58,548 bases of DNA, taken from assembly GCA_027061995.1 (NCBI GenBank), contig JAMOUT010000018.1, forward strand, positions 1-58,548, given 5' to 3'. The position numbers and the translations under genes were made by a program. How positions within the stretch are numbered: the first letter of the stretch is position 1; each line of letters starts with the position of its first letter. Under the pieces are notes generated by a model. The model had not been told where the DNA came from. It saw nothing but the letters and a program-made list of their open reading frames with translations, and did no database searches. Below, piece by piece: positions 36,190 to 44,996 of the stretch. Source of the stretch: Candidatus Aminicenantota bacterium (GTDB taxonomy: Bacteria; Acidobacteriota; Aminicenantia; JAMOAD01).

Positions 36190-37353
36190 ATGAAAGTTCA
36201 TGAGTATCAGGCAAAAAATTTTCTGAAAAAATACGGAATAACAGTGCCTAACGGTATTGTTACAGATGATATCTCAAAAGTCAAAGAGATAGCCGAACAA
36301 CTCGGAGGAAAAGTTGTTGTTAAAGCTCAGGTTCTTGCGGGGGGCAGAGGAAAAGCCGGAGGGGTTAAACTCGCAAAAACAGCGGAAGAAGCGGAACAAG
36401 TTGCAAAAACAATCCTCGGCGCAAAACTCCACACGCATCAGACGGGTCCCGAAGGGGTTTTGGTAAAAAAAATATTGATAGAGGAAGCTGCAAATATAGA
36501 AAAAGAGTTTTATGTGGGAATAGTTCTTGATAGAGCGGCTGAAAAATATATATTTATGGTCTCCCCTTTCGGTGGAATGGAGATTGAGGAAGTTGCAAAA
36601 GAACATCCAGATGCACTTTTTAAAGTTTTCATAGATTATCTTGAATTATTTCCATTTCAAGCGAGACAGCTTGCTTTTAATCTCGGATTATCGGGAGACG
36701 CTTTTAAACAGGCGGTGAAACTTTTTCTTAAATTATTCAAACTTCATATTGAACTTGATGCCTCACTTACGGAGATAAATCCTTTGATATTAACAAAAGA
36801 GGGTAATATAGTCGCTCTTGATGCAAAAATGAATTTTGATGATAATGCTTTATACAGACATAAAGATATAGCTGAAATTAAAGATGATTCCGAAGATGAT
36901 AAACTTGAAGTTGAAGCAAAAAAATATGATTTAAATTATGTTAAACTTGACGGTGAAGTAGGTTGTATGGTTAATGGGGCTGGCCTTGCAATGGCAACCA
37001 TGGATATAATTAAATACTACGGAAGCATGCCCGCTAATTTTCTTGATGTCGGAGGAGGAGCATCTGTTGAAACCGTTAGAAATGCTTTTAAAATTCTTCT
37101 CGAGGATAAATCGGTTAAGGTTGTTTTAATAAATATTTTCGGAGGAATTGTCAGATGTGATAGAATAGCAAACGGAGTTATACAAGCGGCAAAAGAGATT
37201 GGGGTTGACAGACCTATGGTTATAAGACTCGTGGGAACAAATCAGGAGGAGGGAAGAGAGATTTTGAAAAATGCACCATTCTCTTTTTATACTTTTGATA
37301 CTATGAGTGAAGCTGCCAAAAAAGCGGTTGAATTAACCAAAGGAGGTAATTGA
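36190..37353 (+). CDS. sucC: Succinyl-CoA synthetase (ADP/GDP-forming) beta subunit
   Basis: Forms succinate, CoA and NTP from succinyl-CoA with the alpha subunit. The 387-aa protein begins [20 protein letters not shown], has [19 protein letters not shown] (ATP-grasp), [26 protein letters not shown], and [23 protein letters not shown] and [11 protein letters not shown]. Length matches the family. Preceded by AAGGAGA and closely following tRNA-Leu. The stop TGA overlaps the sucD start. Confidence 0.96.
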   Translation: MKVHEYQAKNFLKKYGITVPNGIVTDDISKVKEIAEQLGGKVVVKAQVLAGGRGKAGGVKLAKTAEEAEQVAKTILGAKLHTHQTGPEGVLVKKILIEEAANIEKEFYVGIVLDRAAEKYIFMVSPFGGMEIEEVAKEHPDALFKVFIDYLELFPFQARQLAFNLGLSGDAFKQAVKLFLKLFKLHIELDASLTEINPLILTKEGNIVALDAKMNFDDNALYRHKDIAEIKDDSEDDKLEVEAKKYDLNYVKLDGEVGCMVNGAGLAMATMDIIKYYGSMPANFLDVGGGASVETVRNAFKILLEDKSVKVVLINIFGGIVRCDRIANGVIQAAKEIGVDRPMVIRLVGTNQEEGREILKNAPFSFYTFDTMSEAAKKAVELTKGGN

Positions 37354-38225
37354 TGAGTATTTTATTACATAAAAACACAAGAGTTGTTGTCCAGGGTTTT
37401 ACCGGAAAAGAGGGAAGTTTTCATGCCGAACAGATGATAGAATACGGAACAAATGTTGTCGCGGGTGTTACTCCCGGAAAAGGGGGGCAGACTCATCTTG
37501 GCAAACCCGTTTATAATACTGTTCATGAAGCTGTTGAAAAAGAGGGGGCAGATGCATCGATAATTTTTGTTCCCGCTCCATTTGCCGCTGATGCTGTTAT
37601 TGAAGCCGCTGATGCCGGAGCAAAACTAATAGTGTGTATAACAGAGGGAATCCCTACAGATGATATGATTAAAGCCAAAAGATTTGTTGTTAGTAGAGGG
37701 GCAACAATGATTGGTCCTAATTGCCCCGGAATAATATCTCCGGGGAAAGCCAAAATGGGTATAATGCCGGCAAGAATTTTCAGGGAAGGTTCAATAGGAG
37801 TCATTTCCAGGTCGGGAACTCTAACTTATGAAGCTGTAAATCAGGTTACAGAGCTCGGAATGGGGCAAAGCACGGCTGTTGGAATCGGTGGAGACCCCAT
37901 AATAGGCTCAACTTTTGTTGATATATTAAAACTCTTTAATGAGGATGATGAGACTGAAGCTGTTATAATGATTGGTGAAATCGGTGGAACAGCAGAGGAA
38001 ACAGCAGCGGAATATATAAAAGAGTATTTCAAAAAACCGGTTGTATCTTTTATAGCCGGTAGAACAGCTCCTCCGGGTAAAAGGATGGGACATGCCGGAG
38101 CAATAATCATGGGTGGAAAAGGGACTGCGGAAGGCAAGATAAAAGCCCTTGAAAAAGCGGGAGTTAAGGTTGCCGAAAGTCCGGCACTGATAGGTGAGAC
38201 ATTGAAAGAGGTCATTAAAAAATAA
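37353..38225 (+). CDS. sucD: Succinyl-CoA synthetase alpha subunit
   Basis: A 290-aa subunit with the CoA-binding N-terminal domain ([35 protein letters not shown]) and the phosphorylated active-site His247 in KRMGHAGAI. Other landmarks: [19 protein letters not shown]. The start ATG at 37353 is chosen because AGGAGG lies 7 bases upstream and the A is shared with the sucC stop; a TTG one codon earlier is less likely. With gltA-acn-icd-mdh elsewhere in the window it covers much of the TCA cycle. Confidence 0.96.
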   Translation: MSILLHKNTRVVVQGFTGKEGSFHAEQMIEYGTNVVAGVTPGKGGQTHLGKPVYNTVHEAVEKEGADASIIFVPAPFAADAVIEAADAGAKLIVCITEGIPTDDMIKAKRFVVSRGATMIGPNCPGIISPGKAKMGIMPARIFREGSIGVISRSGTLTYEAVNQVTELGMGQSTAVGIGGDPIIGSTFVDILKLFNEDDETEAVIMIGEIGGTAEETAAEYIKEYFKKPVVSFIAGRTAPPGKRMGHAGAIIMGGKGTAEGKIKALEKAGVKVAESPALIGETLKEVIKK

Positions 38226-38229
38226 ATTT

Positions 38230-39189
38230 ATGAATTTAAAAAAAATAGTTGCTCCTGTTAAAAAAGAGGTAAATGATTTAGAGATAAAATTTGCAAATGT
38301 TTTAACAAATACAGTTTTAAAAGAAAATTTTAATAATACCTTTCTTACCAAAGGGAAAAAAATAAGACCGATTTTTCTTTTTCTTTTGGCAAGAGGGTTA
38401 GGATATATGTCGGATGATATTATTGATTATGGGATAATTGTGGAACTTTTACATAATGCAAGCCTTGTCCATGATGATATAATCGATCATTCCGATAAAA
38501 GGAGAGGATTGGCTTCATTTAATTCAATTTATTCAAATGATATAGCTGTTCTTATGGGGGATTATCTGTTTCTTCTTGCTAATAGAACAGCGCTTGATAA
38601 AAATAATATCCGATTACTCAAAACAATATCAGAACATAATGAAAGGTTGTTGCTGGGAGAGATTCTCGAAGGGTTCAACAGTTTCAGAATAGATATTAGT
38701 GAGCAGGAGTATATGAGTATTATTAAGGATAAAACAGCTTCTCTTTTTGAACTTGTGGGGGATGTAACCTCAATATTAATAGATGCGGATACCCGATTAG
38801 GAAACAAACTTACTGAATTGGGTTCAATGATAGGGTTAAGTTTTCAGATAATAGATGATATCCTTGATTATAAAGCTGACAAAACCCGAATGGGTAAACC
38901 CGTAATGAATGATTTGGTTGAGGGGACAATAACCTTACCACTAATATATTCGATGAAAAATTCCCCGGAGTTAAAACAATTGATAAAGCACTATTTTAAA
39001 ACAAAAGATAAAAGACTTTATGAGGAAATAAGAGATAAAATTGAGAAATTCGGTGGGTTTGAATACTCTAATCAAATAGTTAAAGGATATATGATGAAAG
39101 CTAAAGAGGTAATCTCCTCTTTTAAAGATTCCGTTTATACAGACGCACTGAATCAGCTTTTTGATTTCATTATTAAAAGAGCTTTTTAA
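38230..39189 (+). CDS. Polyprenyl diphosphate synthase (long-chain trans type)
   Basis: A 319-aa isoprenyl synthase. Both aspartate-rich motifs are present: LVHDDIIDHSDKRRG (first DDxxD) and QIIDDILDYKADKT (second). KGKKIRPIFLFLLARGL fits the isopentenyl-binding start. It elongates prenyl diphosphates for quinone side chains (octa-/heptaprenyl type), although chain length cannot be read reliably. It follows sucD by 4 bases without a visible SD, so translation is coupled. Stop overlaps the next gene by one base. Confidence 0.9.
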   Translation: MNLKKIVAPVKKEVNDLEIKFANVLTNTVLKENFNNTFLTKGKKIRPIFLFLLARGLGYMSDDIIDYGIIVELLHNASLVHDDIIDHSDKRRGLASFNSIYSNDIAVLMGDYLFLLANRTALDKNNIRLLKTISEHNERLLLGEILEGFNSFRIDISEQEYMSIIKDKTASLFELVGDVTSILIDADTRLGNKLTELGSMIGLSFQIIDDILDYKADKTRMGKPVMNDLVEGTITLPLIYSMKNSPELKQLIKHYFKTKDKRLYEEIRDKIEKFGGFEYSNQIVKGYMMKAKEVISSFKDSVYTDALNQLFDFIIKRAF

Positions 39190-39965
39190 TGGTCGAAGTT
39201 TGCAGTTTATCAAGTGGTTCAAAAGGAAATTCGTATTTTGTAAGAACCGGTGATAAGAAAATTCTTATTGATGTTGGAATAAGCGGTAAACAGATAGCCA
39301 AAAAATTATCGGAAATAGGATACTCTGTTTTCGATATTGATTATATATTTATAACACATGAGCATTCGGATCATGTGAGAGGATTGAAAACACTGGTTAA
39401 AAAGCATGATATTCCGGTTTTTATTACAAAAAAAACTTATGATATTCTTAATTTAGATTTAAACCCGGAACTTATACGATATATACGGAAAAATAGTGAG
39501 CTCTATCTTGGCGAGACTATTGTTCAAATAATAGAAAAACCACATGATGCGGTTGATCCCGTATTTTTTAATTTTTTATATATGGATAAAAAGATAAGTA
39601 TAATAACAGACTTAGGCTCTATTACCCAATCTGTGATAGATAGTGTGAAAAACTCTGATATACTTTTTCTTGAAACTAATTATGATAAGAAAATGCTTTA
39701 TAATGGTCCGTATGAAAAATTTTTAAAAAAAAGGATAGACGGGAGATTCGGGCATCTATCAAATTGTGATGCGGCTTCCACTATTGAAAATCATGCAACA
39801 AAAAGTTTAAAACATCTTTTTTTATCCCATATTTCGGAAAAAAACAATGATTATGTATTGGTAAAACATATTTTTGATAATATTCTTTCCAAAAGAAAGG
39901 ATTTAAAAGAGATGGAAATCAATATCACTCTTCAGAAACAAATATCAAAGATAGTAAAGATATAA
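39189..39965 (+). CDS. Metallo-beta-lactamase fold hydrolase (YycJ/WalJ-like)
   Basis: A 258-aa protein that begins VEVCSLSSGSKGNSYFV, typical of the YycJ/WalJ group, followed by the metal-binding motif THEHSDHVRG, ITDLGSITQSV and the C-terminal HLSNCDAASTIE and FLSHISEKNND. Family members bind two zinc ions; WalJ-like enzymes are 5'-3' exonucleases or link to cell-wall and DNA metabolism. The ATG overlaps the prenyl synthase stop by one base. Confidence 0.88.
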   Translation: MVEVCSLSSGSKGNSYFVRTGDKKILIDVGISGKQIAKKLSEIGYSVFDIDYIFITHEHSDHVRGLKTLVKKHDIPVFITKKTYDILNLDLNPELIRYIRKNSELYLGETIVQIIEKPHDAVDPVFFNFLYMDKKISIITDLGSITQSVIDSVKNSDILFLETNYDKKMLYNGPYEKFLKKRIDGRFGHLSNCDAASTIENHATKSLKHLFLSHISEKNNDYVLVKHIFDNILSKRKDLKEMEINITLQKQISKIVKI

Positions 39966-39975
39966 AGGAGATATT

Positions 39976-40395
39976 ATGAAAGGCAAAAAAATAGGAGACA
40001 GGTGGGTTTTAAGGCTTGACAAAGGGGATGAGATAATAGAGTCCTTAACAAATTTTTTGGAAAATAATAATATTAAAACCGGTTATCTTACGGGTATAGG
40101 TGCTACTAATAATATAGAAATAGGGCTTTTTGCTGCCGAAAACAAAAAGTTTGTTACCAAAAAATTTAAAGGTGATTATGAGATAATCTCATTAATGGGG
40201 AATATATCAATGCAAATGAATAAAATCAAACTTCATATACATATAACTATTGCGGATAAAGAATTAAGAGCTTTTGGCGGACACCTTTATTCGGCAAAAA
40301 TCAGTGCTGTTTGCGAAATTTTTATTAAAGAAATTCCTGAAGAATTAAATAGAAAAGAAGATAGTATGACCGGTCTTTATCTTTTTGATTTGTAA
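39976..40395 (+). CDS. PPC/DUF296-domain protein
   Basis: A 139-aa protein of the plant-prokaryote-conserved (DUF296) fold: RWVLRLDKGDEIIESLTNFL, IKTGYLTGIGATNNIEIGLF, and the conserved metal-site segment KLHIHITIADKELRAFGGHLYSA with three His. Bacterial members form trimers and are annotated as DNA-binding by analogy with plant AHL proteins; their true role is unclear. SD AAGGAG precedes the ATG by 5 bases. Last gene of the sucCD unit. Confidence 0.85.
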   Translation: MKGKKIGDRWVLRLDKGDEIIESLTNFLENNNIKTGYLTGIGATNNIEIGLFAAENKKFVTKKFKGDYEIISLMGNISMQMNKIKLHIHITIADKELRAFGGHLYSAKISAVCEIFIKEIPEELNRKEDSMTGLYLFDL

Positions 40396-40398
40396 GAA

Positions 40399-40791
40399 TT
40401 ATTTATCCGGATCTATCTCATTTTTAACCCAATCTGAAGCTACCTTTTCCCAATCGGAAACTTTTGATGCATTAACATATCTTTCGGTTTTATATATTCC
40501 GCTTTTTTGAGCGATTCTTTTGAATTGCAGTGTTAAAACAGCACTATTTAGAATAACCGCCGAACGAACCATCCCTTTTTGTTTGTAAAGTTTTTGTCCC
40601 TCTTCCATCTTCTTTTTCACATCTTCCGCAATCGGTTTCAGATCTCTCATATCAATTACGACTCCGAAAGATAAAGGAGCTCCGATTAGAGCTTTTTTTG
40701 AATCTTCAACCCATTTTGACATCTCATCAAGATTAATCATTCCTGAAAAAGTTAGAAGATAACCATAATCTTTTTTATCAATCTTATACAT
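40399..40791 (-). CDS. STAS/SpoIIAA-like protein
   Basis: A 130-aa protein with no signal peptide or TM span. Strand-helix pattern (DYGYLLTFSGMINLDEMSKWVEDSKKAL, LSFGVVIDMRDLKPIAEDVKKKMEEGQKLY, RSAVILNSAVLTLQFKRIAQKSG) matches the SpoIIAA-like STAS fold. There is no conserved phosphorylatable Ser in the usual DSS motif. Such single-domain proteins may act in signalling or membrane association. Own promoter (40848-40876) with a palindrome between it and the start codon. Confidence 0.65.
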   Translation of the reverse strand: MYKIDKKDYGYLLTFSGMINLDEMSKWVEDSKKALIGAPLSFGVVIDMRDLKPIAEDVKKKMEEGQKLYKQKGMVRSAVILNSAVLTLQFKRIAQKSGIYKTERYVNASKVSDWEKVASDWVKNEIDPDK

Positions 40792-40820
40792 TATCGCCTC
40801 CTATCGGCATGTGGTTTTTT

Positions 40821-40836
40821 GATAAAATATTTTATC
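40821..40836. promoter_or_regulatory. Perfect 16-bp palindrome, candidate operator
   Basis: GATAAAATATTTTATC reads the same on both strands. It lies between the predicted promoter (-10 at 40848-40853) and the start of the STAS-like gene (40791), a location suited to repressor binding. Because the region is A+T-rich, chance occurrence is possible. Confidence 0.4.
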
Positions 40837-40847
40837 CATGATGTAAA

Positions 40848-40876
40848 AGTTTATGTTTTATTTTTTTACTTGTCAA
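40848..40876 (-). promoter_or_regulatory. Promoter of the STAS-like gene
   Basis: Minus-strand TTGACA (40871-40876) and TAAACT (40848-40853), 17-bp spacing. Confidence 0.55.
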
Positions 40877-41023
40877 GTTTTCTATATTCGTTGAAAAAAT
40901 ATAATTTTGACAAATATTATAGTTAGATGAGTATTATGCTCCTAAAATCTCGAATAAGAATCTTTAAAACGGTCAACCTATTTTAGGACAAGATAAGTTC
41001 CGGTGCCCCTGAAATAATTATTA

Positions 41024-41052
41024 TTGAAATTATTATTGATTTTGTATAGAAT
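41024..41052 (+). promoter_or_regulatory. Promoter of the sodium symporter gene
   Basis: TTGAAA (41024-41029) and TAGAAT (41047-41052), 17-bp spacing, 30 bases before the symporter ATG. A second plus-strand candidate (TTGAAA 40891-40896, TATTAT 40915-40920) lies further upstream. Confidence 0.55.
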
Positions 41053-41081
41053 AATTATTAAATAAATATAGGGAGAGAGAG

Positions 41082-42512
41082 ATGGTTATTATATTTGTCG
41101 GATATCTTTTATTTACGATAGGGTTAGGTTTATGGCATGCACAGAAAACAAAATCACAATCAGATTTTGTTCTCGGAGGCTCCAAATTACCCGGTTGGAT
41201 GTTGGCTCTTTCGGAAAGAGCTACGGGAGAATCAGCTTGGCTTCTTTTGGGACTTTCGGGGTTTATATATGCAAACGGGTTTTCGGGGATATGGATTGCG
41301 ATAGGGTGTTTAATGGGGATTAGCACTGCTTGGATTGTTCTTGCTAAAAAATTCAGAGCTGAAGCCGAGAAATATAATGCTCTTACAATGCCTGAATATT
41401 TTTCAGCAAAATTTCCGGAACAGGATAAAACAATAAGAATCCTTTCAACTTTTATAATTGTTTTCTTTTTTATTTTTTATGTCGGAGCTCAATTTGCGGG
41501 GGCGGGTAAAACAATATTTCAGACATTTGGTCTTGATCCTTTTTGGGGACAGATAATAGCTGCTATTGTTATTCTGATATACGCAACCGTAGGCGGTTTT
41601 GTAAGTGTTGTTGCCGTTGATACTTTTCAATCCATACTAATGATAACAACACTTGTTGTAACTCCCGTAATAATTATTATTAAAATATTTTCAAACCATA
41701 TAAATATCTCACAAGCATTATCACATGCTCCTGCGGGATTTACATCATTTACTGGTGCTGCCACAGGTTTTGCCGCAGGAATTATTATCTTTAATAATCT
41801 TGCTTGGTTTTTCGGATATCTCGGAGGTCAGCCTCAATTAAATGCCAGATTTATGGGGATGAGGGATGAAAAAAATGTTAGAATCGGAAGGAATATTGCC
41901 GTTGCATGGACATTTCTTGCATATATCGGAGTTTTTATAATAGGAGTGGGAGCAATGATACTCTACGGTCCTAATGCTGTTAAAGATCCCGAGATGATTT
42001 TACCCCACATTCTGACAAATCTGTTTCCCGGATGGTTAGCGGCGATTTTATTGGCGGGAGCTGTTGCCGCCATGATATCAACGGCGGAAAGCATGCTTCT
42101 TGTTGCAGCTTCTTCAATAAGTCAGGATGTTTATAAAGGGATAATAAAAAAAGGTGATGCTCCCGATAAAAAACTTTTATTAATATCGAGAATCGCAACT
42201 TTGGGTGTGGGAATATTCGCTTTAATACTTTCCCTTTCAACAACAAAATTGATATATACTATTGTAAGTTATGCTTGGGCGGGAATAGGTTGTTCTTTTG
42301 CGCCCGCCATACTTTTATCTTTTTATTGGGATAAATTTAATTCAAACGGGGTTATAACCTCATTAATAGCGGGGCTTTTAACAACGGTAATATGGATTGC
42401 GGCAGGTCTTGAAAAAACCATAACGGCAAGAGCCGGAACATTTGTAATAGCCATAACTCTTGCAATCATAGTCTCTCTTTTGACGAATAAAAAGAAAAAC
42501 GAACTTGCTTGA
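41082..42512 (+). CDS. Sodium:solute symporter, PutP-like
   Basis: A 476-aa integral membrane protein of the SSS family with about 12-13 hydrophobic spans. LGGSKLPGWMLALSERATGESAWLLLGLSGFIYANG covers the first sodium-binding region; FGYLGGQPQLNARFMGMRDEKN and LLAGAVAAMISTAESMLLVAASSISQDVYK are hallmarks of proline/sodium symporters. Proline is the most likely substrate, consistent with a peptide-degrading lifestyle, but the exact solute is uncertain. SD GGGAG precedes the ATG. The gene converges on tex. Confidence 0.88.
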   Translation: MVIIFVGYLLFTIGLGLWHAQKTKSQSDFVLGGSKLPGWMLALSERATGESAWLLLGLSGFIYANGFSGIWIAIGCLMGISTAWIVLAKKFRAEAEKYNALTMPEYFSAKFPEQDKTIRILSTFIIVFFFIFYVGAQFAGAGKTIFQTFGLDPFWGQIIAAIVILIYATVGGFVSVVAVDTFQSILMITTLVVTPVIIIIKIFSNHINISQALSHAPAGFTSFTGAATGFAAGIIIFNNLAWFFGYLGGQPQLNARFMGMRDEKNVRIGRNIAVAWTFLAYIGVFIIGVGAMILYGPNAVKDPEMILPHILTNLFPGWLAAILLAGAVAAMISTAESMLLVAASSISQDVYKGIIKKGDAPDKKLLLISRIATLGVGIFALILSLSTTKLIYTIVSYAWAGIGCSFAPAILLSFYWDKFNSNGVITSLIAGLLTTVIWIAAGLEKTITARAGTFVIAITLAIIVSLLTNKKKNELA

Positions 42513-42521
42513 ATATTCCTA

Positions 42522-42553
42522 ATAAAAAAACAGGGAAACCTATTATTTTGCAC
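42522..42553. terminator. Possible bidirectional terminator between symporter and tex
   Basis: AGG-GAAA-CCT (42532-42541), a short stem capped by a GNRA-type loop, is flanked by an A-run on one side and T-rich sequence on the other, between two convergent genes. The stem is short, so the call is weak. Confidence 0.35.
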
Positions 42554-44792
42554 CCCATTTGTTGATTAATTTTTTCAAGGAATCCTCTTTTTTATTTTGC
42601 TTATGATTTTTGTTTCCATCTTTTTTTATATTTCTGTTTTTATTTTCTTTTTTATAATTTGTAAGGGCTTTTATACTTAAACCTATCCTTTTTAATTCTT
42701 TATCTATACTTATGGCTTTTACCTGAACCTTTTCCCCGACAGATACAACCTCTTCGGGTGATTTTATGAAATTATGAGAGAGCTCCGAAATATGAATGAG
42801 TCCGTCCTGATGAACACCTATATCAACAAATGCTCCGAAATTTGTAACATTCGTAATCACCCCTTTAAGTATCATCCCCTCTTCAATATCATCAAACTCT
42901 TTTATGTTTTCGTCGAATTCAAAGACTTCAAAATCTTTTCTCGGATCTCTTCCCGGGTTTTTTAATTCCTTTATTATATCCGAGATTGTAGGGATTCCGA
43001 ATTGTTCGGTTATAAATTTTTCAGGTTCTATCTTATTTAGAATCTCTTTATTATTGATAAGTTCATTGATTTTAATCCCATACGATTTTGCCATGTTTTC
43101 CACGATAAAATAGGTCTCGGGGTGAATTCCAGTTTTATCCAAAGGATTGCTTCCGTCTGAGATTCTAAGAAAACCCGCACTCTGTTGAAAAGCTTTATCT
43201 CCGAATGATTTTATATTTTTAAAATTATCTCTGCTCTTGAACATTCCATTATTATCTCTGTATTCAACAATGTTTTTCGCAAGAACGGGTCCTATGCCCG
43301 AAACATATTTAAGAAGGTATTCGGAAGCTGAATTTATATTTACTCCCACTCTGTTTACAACGGAGACAACAACATTATCCAATTTTTTCTTTAAAAGTGA
43401 TTGATTAACATCATGTTGATACTGCCCGACCCCTATCGCTTTCGGATCTATTTTTACAAGTTCCGCAAGCGGATCTTGGAATCTTCTGCCTATTGATACC
43501 GCTCCTCTGACTGTTAAATCATAGTCGGGAAACTCTTTTCTCGCTATTTCCGAAGCTGAATAAATAGAAGCTCCCGCTTCATTGACAACACTAACTATAA
43601 TTGAATTATCAACGATTTGTTTAAAAAAATCTCTTGTTTCTCTTGAAGCTGTCCCGTTTCCTATTGCAACAGCTTCAATATTATATTTTTTTATAAGCGA
43701 TAGGACGATTTTTTCAGCCTCTTCCGTTTTTTCATGAGGTTTCGTAGGATATATGGTTGCGGTATCGAGGAGTTTTCCTGTTTCATCCAAAACAGCTATC
43801 TTACAACCGGTCCTGAATCCGGGGTCAACCCCCATTGTTCTTTTATTTCCCGCCGGAGGGGATAACAGAAGATTTTCAAGATTTAAGGCGAATACAATTA
43901 TCGCTTCTTCATCAGCTCTTTTTTTTAGTTCGAGTCTTACTTCAAGTTCAATGGAGGGATAGATCAATCTTTTTAAAGAATCATCAAAAAATTTCTCAAG
44001 AAATTCTTTTTTCGGATGATTTTTGTCGAAAAGTATCCTGATTGAGTTTTCCTTGAGATATTCATTATCCATCATGATTTTTGATTTTAAAACCTTTTCC
44101 TTCTCCCCCCGTCTGATTGCCAGAATTCTATGGGAAGGGATGGTTTTCACAGCTTCTTTATAATCATAGTATTGTTCGAATTTTGATCTTTTCTCTTTCC
44201 ATTCTGTAGTAACTTCCACTCTTAAAACACCTTGTTCTGACATGGTTTTTCTTATGAATTGCCTTAAATCCGAGTTTTCGGAAAATCTCTCGGCTATTAT
44301 AAACCCCGCTCCTTCTATAGCCTCTTCAATGGAATTTACATTTTTCTCTTTTGATATGAATTTTTCAGCAAATTCTTCCACGGAGTCGGAATTGTTTTTA
44401 TCGAGAATAAATTCTGCCAAAGGTTCAAGTCCCTTTTCTTTGGCAATCGTCGCTTTTGTCCTTTTTTTAGGTTTATAGGGTAGGTAAAGATCCTCCAATT
44501 CATTCTTAGAATAAGTCTTTTTTATCTTTCTCTCTAATTCGGGGGTTAATTTTTTCTGAGATTCTATTGTTTTTAAGATTGTTTTTTTTCTATCATTTAA
44601 TTCCGTTAAAAAATCATAATATTCCTTAACTTCACTTATCTTAACTTCATCAAGGCTTCCCGTCTTCTCTTTTCTGTATCTTGATATAAACGGGATGCTC
44701 ATCCCTTCTGCAAAAAGGGATATAATATTGTCAATTTGCCATTCATTAAGATTTGTTTTTTCAAGTAAAAATTTTTTATCTTCTGTCTGCAT
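42543..44792 (-). CDS. tex: Tex-family RNA-binding transcription accessory protein
   Basis: A 749-aa protein with the full Tex layout: N-terminal helical region (IPFISRYRKEKTGSLDEV), YqgF/RNase H-like domain (MGVDPGFRTGCKIAVLDETGKLL), helix-hairpin-helix region (NSASEYLLKYVSGIGPVLAKNIVEYR) and an S1 domain near 630-700 (GMILKGVITNVTNFGAFVDIGVHQDGLIHISEL). A Lys-rich tail ends the protein. Tex binds nucleic acids and affects transcription. Single gene transcribed towards the symporter. Confidence 0.95.
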   Translation of the reverse strand: MQTEDKKFLLEKTNLNEWQIDNIISLFAEGMSIPFISRYRKEKTGSLDEVKISEVKEYYDFLTELNDRKKTILKTIESQKKLTPELERKIKKTYSKNELEDLYLPYKPKKRTKATIAKEKGLEPLAEFILDKNNSDSVEEFAEKFISKEKNVNSIEEAIEGAGFIIAERFSENSDLRQFIRKTMSEQGVLRVEVTTEWKEKRSKFEQYYDYKEAVKTIPSHRILAIRRGEKEKVLKSKIMMDNEYLKENSIRILFDKNHPKKEFLEKFFDDSLKRLIYPSIELEVRLELKKRADEEAIIVFALNLENLLLSPPAGNKRTMGVDPGFRTGCKIAVLDETGKLLDTATIYPTKPHEKTEEAEKIVLSLIKKYNIEAVAIGNGTASRETRDFFKQIVDNSIIVSVVNEAGASIYSASEIARKEFPDYDLTVRGAVSIGRRFQDPLAELVKIDPKAIGVGQYQHDVNQSLLKKKLDNVVVSVVNRVGVNINSASEYLLKYVSGIGPVLAKNIVEYRDNNGMFKSRDNFKNIKSFGDKAFQQSAGFLRISDGSNPLDKTGIHPETYFIVENMAKSYGIKINELINNKEILNKIEPEKFITEQFGIPTISDIIKELKNPGRDPRKDFEVFEFDENIKEFDDIEEGMILKGVITNVTNFGAFVDIGVHQDGLIHISELSHNFIKSPEEVVSVGEKVQVKAISIDKELKRIGLSIKALTNYKKENKNRNIKKDGNKNHKQNKKEDSLKKLINKWGAK

Positions 44793-44942
44793 GAATCCTC
44801 CGAATAAATTTATTAAATGTGTGATTTTATCATTAATTTCAGGGTTTTAAAATAGTATTTTTTTGATGTATATATTCCTAACTATTAATACCGGTGGAAT
44901 ATAATGGAGAGATATTATATGATTTTTACCATATGATATTAA

Positions 44943-44971
44943 TTGACATTATTAATTGTTTTTTTTATAAT
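44943..44971 (+). promoter_or_regulatory. Consensus promoter of the C10 peptidase gene
   Basis: TTGACA (44943-44948) and TATAAT (44966-44971), exact consensus hexamers at 17-bp spacing, 26 bases before the ATG at 44997. This excludes the longer in-frame start at 44943, which is the -35 box itself. Confidence 0.85.
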
Positions 44972-44996
44972 GAGATTTAAAAAGAAGGAGGTATAT

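Noticed and set aside
44943-44996. Longer start for the C10 peptidase
   Set aside because: It begins at a TTG that is the -35 promoter box; the ATG at 44997 has an AAGGAGG site.
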